Assembly: GCA_002308475.1 (NCBI GenBank)
Contig: DBVL01000024.1
Location: forward strand, 1,344-11,075
From: Spirochaetales bacterium UBA1265
GTDB lineage: Bacteria > Spirochaetota > Spirochaetia > Sphaerochaetales > Sphaerochaetaceae
Direction of reading: 5' to 3'
DNA length: 9,732 nucleotides
Below, piece by piece: positions 6,001 to 9,732 of the stretch (position 1 is the stretch's first letter; the number at the start of each line of letters is the position of its first letter). The position numbers and the translations under genes are program-made. A model generated the notes under the pieces. The model ran no database searches, was not told the DNA's origin, and saw nothing but the letters and a program-made list of their open reading frames with translations.

Positions 6001-7186
6001 TCGCTATTACCTCCATTATATCTTTCCTGATGGTTTTTCTGCATGCCGCCTGAACTAAAATGTATGTCAGAAGAAGTACGCATGTGCAGATTAGAAGTAT
6101 TTCTTTAAGTCCAATTACAGCCGTGAATGGAATGGCTGTAAGTATGGTTGTCTGTTTTGTAAGCAGGTAGATAATCCTATCAACAATAATAAGTATATTT
6201 TGAATGTTTGAGACAGCCAGATAACCAATTATCACACCGAAGATTTCACCGGAAACACAAATAATCATGGCTTGAAGAACAAATATCAGGTTCAAATCCC
6301 TGATCCTGCAGCCCAATGCTCTCAGCATGGCTCCTTCAGTTTGTTTTACTTTTATCAGACGTCTGGTTGTATTTCTCAGGTTCACACAGAGAATCAGGAA
6401 CATGAAGAGCATAAAAACATACATGATGGTTTTTTCAAGAGTCAACGCCGAATACAAGGCTTTGTTGTACTCCTGCCATGTTACTGTCTTGGCTTCTGGG
6501 TCAAGTGCCTTGACAGCTTCAGCAAAGCGTGATGTGTTCATATCTGTATATACAGCATAGATAATCTGAGTTTTTGGATTAATGGATAAAAGAGCATCTG
6601 TAGACATGAGGATGGTACTACTGCTGTAGTTTGAGATGGAGGAACCATAAACACCTCCAATCCCTGATTCAGTGGTAAACGGGACTATTGTTGCAGTCTT
6701 TCCAGGTCGGAGAAACGTGAGTTCTATATTATCCTCAAACCTTATTCCCAGTGTGTTAAGCATGGAAAATGAGACCGAAACCAGATTGCCTAGTTCCTCA
6801 TAGTCAGTGTAAAAGTTCAAGCTTTCTGAAAAACGATCATCAGTAAGTAAGGGATAGGAAATGCCTCTGACTCTTGCTGTGGCGCTTTTCCCACTGTTCT
6901 TGTCTACAATAAGAACAGCTGTTTCACAGGTTTCATACACTGAACAGGATTCATCAATGGCTTTTAAATCAGAAATGCTGATCTTGCTTGATACTACAGT
7001 TAGGTCATAGGACTCAATATTTCTCAGATGTCTGAGTTGAGAAGTCTGAAGACCGTTCATTACAGCACTTACAATCATAAGTGCTATTATCCCAGTTCCT
7101 ATGCCCAGAATCTGCATGATTGCGCTGTGTCTTCTTCCACCACTTTTTGAGAACGCATATTTGAAAGCAGTCTTTAGAATAAACAT
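5987..7186 (-). CDS. FtsX-family ABC permease, LolC/LolE-like (399 aa)
   Basis: This inner-membrane permease is the partner of the LolD-like ATPase. It has helix 1 at about 23-45, a periplasmic domain to about 250, then helices at about 254-273, 303-324 and 363-382. The region WQEYNKALYSALTLEKTIM (237-255), followed by VKQTEGAMLRALGC (280-293), closely follows the LolC/LolE pattern (ALxLEKxxM ... KxxxIAILRTMG), so a lipoprotein-release role is the best reading. Length equals typical LolC. The start ATG (7186-7184) shares one base with the stop of the upstream exported-protein gene (TGATG), a termination-reinitiation arrangement; no strong Shine-Dalgarno sequence. Which permease is LolC and which LolE cannot be decided from sequence alone. 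Confidence 0.86.
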   Translation of the reverse strand: MFILKTAFKYAFSKSGGRRHSAIMQILGIGTGIIALMIVSAVMNGLQTSQLRHLRNIESYDLTVVSSKISISDLKAIDESCSVYETCETAVLIVDKNSGKSATARVRGISYPLLTDDRFSESLNFYTDYEELGNLVSVSFSMLNTLGIRFEDNIELTFLRPGKTATIVPFTTESGIGGVYGSSISNYSSSTILMSTDALLSINPKTQIIYAVYTDMNTSRFAEAVKALDPEAKTVTWQEYNKALYSALTLEKTIMYVFMLFMFLILCVNLRNTTRRLIKVKQTEGAMLRALGCRIRDLNLIFVLQAMIICVSGEIFGVIIGYLAVSNIQNILIIVDRIIYLLTKQTTILTAIPFTAVIGLKEILLICTCVLLLTYILVQAACRKTIRKDIMEVIANVPD

Positions 7187-7833
7187 CAGAGATACTCTAC
7201 CTTAACAACCTTTACAAGATCCGTAGCATAAAGAATTCTTGCTATGGCCTTTCCTCTATTGTAGATTGTTTTGACAAGCCCGTCATTTGAATATAAGCCG
7301 GTTTCCATAATTATGGAGTTTTCATATTTCTCATAAGAAATAAGTTTACCTTTTTTATAATACTCTTTTCTGACTTCAGTATCTGTTCTTATGATAATTG
7401 AAGTAAGTACAGAGTCTTCATCATACACATACTCTGTAAGAACCCCACCCTTTTCCTCACTTAACAGCAAACCTGAGGCAGAATACTTATAGACAGAGTT
7501 GTCCTCAATATAGACTATTCTACCTTCCTCATCGGTGGTAAAATTCCCTTTGTAAGGGAGACCGGAATCTGAAACAGAAATAGATTCCCCTCTTTTCACT
7601 GCTATTAGCCTGAAATCAACCGGGTCTCTCAAGTAGTACTCTACACTTATATTTCCTGTCTGATCTTCAATGCTTGTAAAAAGCAGAAGTCCATCCAGAT
7701 ATGTATAGGCATAGGAACAGCCGTCTTCATCAGTCTCTTTTATAAGGTATGTTCCGTCATAAACTCTTGAGGCTACGGAATAGAGTGAGAACATAGAGAA
7801 CAGGATGATAAAAGAGATAAGCAGCTTTCTCAT
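7186..7833 (-). CDS. Exported protein with YD/MORN-like strand repeats (215 aa)
   Basis: I do not recognise a named family. Residues 1-21 form a signal peptide (MRKLLISF, hydrophobic core, cleavage probably after SVA at 19-21). There is no cysteine at the cleavage site, so it is not a lipoprotein. The mature part is rich in Tyr, Gly, Glu and Ser with short beta-strand units of the kind seen in MORN/YD-type antitoxin-like and wall-associated proteins, for example YEYVYDEDSVLTS-like, EYYKKGKLISYEKYE and ETGLYSNDGLVKTIYNRGK. Periplasmic location is likely. It overlaps ftsY by 4 bases (ATGA) and the LolC/E-type permease by 1, so it is made in step with the transporter and may be an accessory to it. 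That role is inference from position only. Confidence 0.75.
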   Translation of the reverse strand: MRKLLISFIILFSMFSLYSVASRVYDGTYLIKETDEDGCSYAYTYLDGLLLFTSIEDQTGNISVEYYLRDPVDFRLIAVKRGESISVSDSGLPYKGNFTTDEEGRIVYIEDNSVYKYSASGLLLSEEKGGVLTEYVYDEDSVLTSIIIRTDTEVRKEYYKKGKLISYEKYENSIIMETGLYSNDGLVKTIYNRGKAIARILYATDLVKVVKVEYL

Positions 7834-8678
7834 TTTCCAATAAGTGTGTTTATATACTCTTCCTTGTCAAAGACCTCAAAATCCTCATAGTGTTCACCTG
7901 TACCGACAAAAGCTACAGGAATACTAATCTGAGTCAGAGCTCCAGCCTTGGATTTTGAATCATATTTGGTAAGAATAACCGCATCCAGGTTTACAGCCTG
8001 ATTGAAAAGCATGGCCTGACTTACAGCATTCTGACCCGTGGTTGCATCCAGAACCAGGATTTTTTTCACGTTTTCAGGTTTGACTCTGCCACAGATGATC
8101 TTGTTTATCTTCTGAAGTTCCTTCATAAGATTTTCTTTATTATGCATTCTTCCTGCGGTGTCACAAAGAATAAGCTCATCACCTTTAGCTATGGCACTTG
8201 TTATGGCATCATAAACTACAGCTCCAGGGTCACTTCCGCTTTCCTGGTGAACTATTCTTGTTCCTGTTCTTTCTGCGTGCATCTCAAGCTGCTCTATTGC
8301 AGCAGCCCTGAAGGTGTCTGCTGCAGCCATAACTACCTTATAGCCTTTATCAGTATAGTATCTGGCCATCTTGCCTATGGAAGTTGTTTTACCTACTCCA
8401 TTAACACCAAGAACAAGATAAACATTAAGTTCTCCTCTTGTTGGCTCAAGTACTGTTGCTTCTATTTTTCTTGATATGGCGTTTTTTACTAAAGATGTGA
8501 GTTCTTCCTCTGTTTCTGGTTTTTCATCTCTGACCAGATCACTGATTTCCATGGCATTCTTGCCACCAAAATCTCCTTCTATCAAAGTGTCTTCCAGTTC
8601 TTCAAAAAAAGATTCATCAAGTTTTTTCTTAATCCCGAAAAGAGAAGCAAGTCTGGCACCAAATCCTAGTTTTCCCAT
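7830..8678 (-). CDS. ftsY: Signal recognition particle receptor FtsY (282 aa)
   Basis: This GTPase receives ribosome-nascent chain complexes from SRP (Ffh) at the inner membrane and hands them to SecYEG. It has the N domain (about 1-80) and G domain with GVNGVGKTT (91-99), DTFRAAA (121-127), DTAGR (173-177), LDATTGQ (210-216), TKYD (237-240) and a closing GTGEHYEDF (259-267). The acidic A domain of enterobacterial FtsY is absent; the short start MGKLGFGARLASLFG is probably the membrane-targeting amphipathic helix. The fourth motif reads TKYDSKSKAG where nearly all SRP GTPases have TKxDGxAKGG. AGGTGA (8690-8685), overlapping the stop of the PEGA gene, places the start at 8678, five bases after that gene. 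Confidence 0.95.
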   Translation of the reverse strand: MGKLGFGARLASLFGIKKKLDESFFEELEDTLIEGDFGGKNAMEISDLVRDEKPETEEELTSLVKNAISRKIEATVLEPTRGELNVYLVLGVNGVGKTTSIGKMARYYTDKGYKVVMAAADTFRAAAIEQLEMHAERTGTRIVHQESGSDPGAVVYDAITSAIAKGDELILCDTAGRMHNKENLMKELQKINKIICGRVKPENVKKILVLDATTGQNAVSQAMLFNQAVNLDAVILTKYDSKSKAGALTQISIPVAFVGTGEHYEDFEVFDKEEYINTLIGK

Positions 8679-8683
8679 TTAAG

Positions 8684-9709
8684 TCACCTATTAGTGTTGT
8701 AAGTAGCGCTGTTATAATAATCAATAAGATTATAAATCATGTTACCTATAGAAATTACAATAAGACCAGATGAAACAGTATCTGCCATCCGGTAGTATGA
8801 ACTGTCAGAAGGAATAACGGCATTTAAAGCTGCCTTTAATCCTATACTCAAAAGCATGCGTCCAAAAGAAGCATAAAAATTATCAGAAGACTTTCTGTAA
8901 ATAAGTGAATCTTCCATCCACTTTGGCTTGAGAGTGCTTTCAACCTTCTCTGTTTCCTCTGTAATTGAGATATGGCTGTCAGAGTAACCTTCCGCTTTAA
9001 GAGCCATAACCAGAGGCAGAGAGTACTTCTCAACCGTGAGGGGTGTCCACCCAATGCTTTTCCCATCAATGAAAACTTCAGCAGGTATGTTTGTCTCTAT
9101 ATTCAGGCCAGAGTATTCCTCTAAAGAAACTTCAGAAGTTTCGGTAACAGGTGAATAAGAGAAATAAGCACCTAGATTAAGCAGTTCTTCAATGGTAAAA
9201 GCATCTGTCTGAGAAGAGATAACTGTAGAAATCTCAACAGTTTCATCATACAGGAGGTTATAAACAGTAATGGTTCTCAAAGATACTGAGTCCAGATCCT
9301 TAATCTCACTGAAAACCAGGACTTCACAGTTGTTCAATGAACAAAGATATTTAAGAACCATATGGTCATCGGAATATGCAGAGTCTGCAGTTGAAACCTT
9401 TATCTGAAAGTCTTCATCATCATCCTTGTATGAATATGAGGCAATTGCATTCTCAGCTTTTCTGATTTCCGAACTGCTTTCTTTACCGTAGGCCTTGTGG
9501 AGGCTCTCCTCAAGCGCAATCAGATCCCTCTCAGTCCTGATCTTTGAGAGCAATTCAGACAGCTGAGCTGAATAAGGAACTGTCTTAACTGTATCTTCAA
9601 GGAATTCCTTTATCTGTGTATTCCCAGGACAAAGGCATACGTTAAGAGTGGAGGCAAAACACAAAGAGCTGAGAATAATCAAAAACGCAACCAGAAATAA
9701 TCTTTTCAA
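8684..9709 (-). CDS. Exported PEGA-domain protein (341 aa)
   Basis: This is an exported protein of unknown function, common in type to spirochaetes. Residues 1-19 are a signal peptide (KRLF, hydrophobic core, LCFA before Ser20). A middle region (about 25-195) resembles the assembly or curli-like alpha/beta domains that often precede PEGA, but I cannot name it. Residues about 202-262 are a PEGA domain: NIETNIPAEVFIDGKSIGWT (203-222) and LPLVMALKAEGYSD (231-244). Near the C-terminus is a moderately hydrophobic segment (about 311-331), possibly a membrane anchor. The start is TTG at 9709-9707, supported by AGGAG (9720-9716) with a 6-base spacer; no upstream ATG is available in the window. First known gene of the operon; only 23 bases precede it here. 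Confidence 0.85.
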   Translation of the reverse strand: MKRLFLVAFLIILSSLCFASTLNVCLCPGNTQIKEFLEDTVKTVPYSAQLSELLSKIRTERDLIALEESLHKAYGKESSSEIRKAENAIASYSYKDDDEDFQIKVSTADSAYSDDHMVLKYLCSLNNCEVLVFSEIKDLDSVSLRTITVYNLLYDETVEISTVISSQTDAFTIEELLNLGAYFSYSPVTETSEVSLEEYSGLNIETNIPAEVFIDGKSIGWTPLTVEKYSLPLVMALKAEGYSDSHISITEETEKVESTLKPKWMEDSLIYRKSSDNFYASFGRMLLSIGLKAALNAVIPSDSSYYRMADTVSSGLIVISIGNMIYNLIDYYNSATYNTNR

Positions 9710-9732
9710 TTATTTCTCCTGGTTCCGGCGCA

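Noticed and set aside
4154..7186. MacB-type macrolide or peptide exporter instead of Lol
   Set aside because: No MacA-like membrane-fusion gene is adjacent, the ATPase carries a LolD-like EDFTALENV segment, and the first permease has the LolC/E ALxLEKxxM pattern. Not fully excluded for the second permease.
7186..7833. Toxin-immunity or RHS fragment
   Set aside because: The strand repeats are YD/MORN-like, but the gene is complete, has a signal peptide, lacks an RHS core or toxin domain, and is embedded in a housekeeping operon.
8848..9069. 73-codon minus-strand frame inside the PEGA gene
   Set aside because: It is an alternative frame of a gene with a signal peptide and recognisable domain; its product is Leu/Arg-rich with no support.

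Overview
The window looks like a chromosomal stretch from a spirochaete, probably Treponema-like or a relative. It has roughly 40% GC by eye, a Lol-type lipoprotein-release cassette next to ftsY, PEGA-domain and secreted proteins, and an FtsB-like protein with an added C-terminal membrane segment. The assignment is inferred from gene content; there is no rRNA or other phylogenetic marker. No tRNA, rRNA, CRISPR array, insertion sequence or phage gene was seen.

Layout: nine of the ten full-length protein genes, plus a partial gene at the left edge, are on the minus strand, so transcription runs from right to left. From the right end, an exported PEGA-domain protein (9709-8684, TTG start), ftsY (8678-7830), an exported YD/MORN-like protein (7833-7186), a LolC/E-type permease (7186-5987), a LolD-type ATPase (6000-5305), a second FtsX-type permease (5308-4154) and ribonuclease Z (4134-3211) form one tightly packed operon. 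Junctions are +5, -4, -1, -14, -4 and +19 bases. After a 60-base gap with a good promoter come an FtsB/DivIC-like division protein (3150-2659) and an overlapping tsaC-type tRNA-modification gene (2717-2160). A small membrane-protein gene on the plus strand (1826-2170) converges on tsaC and diverges from a DUF1015 gene (1726-422).

The left end holds the first 68 codons of a uracil permease (uraA/pyrP family, 205 to beyond base 1). Its leader is the most interesting part of the window. It has a near-perfect Shine-Dalgarno sequence, a 24-codon Phe/Thr-rich reading frame containing U-rich tracts, and a stop codon directly abutting a strong intrinsic terminator, all upstream of the permease's own ribosome binding site. 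This is the architecture of UTP-sensing, translation-coupled attenuation known from enterobacterial pyrBI and pyrE, here apparently in a spirochaete and on a uracil transporter.

Functionally, the main operon joins membrane-protein targeting (FtsY), lipoprotein release from the inner membrane (LolCDE-like) and two exported proteins of unknown role, with tRNA 3'-end maturation (RNase Z) at its tail. The second unit pairs cell division with tRNA t6A synthesis. The leftmost unit concerns pyrimidine salvage.
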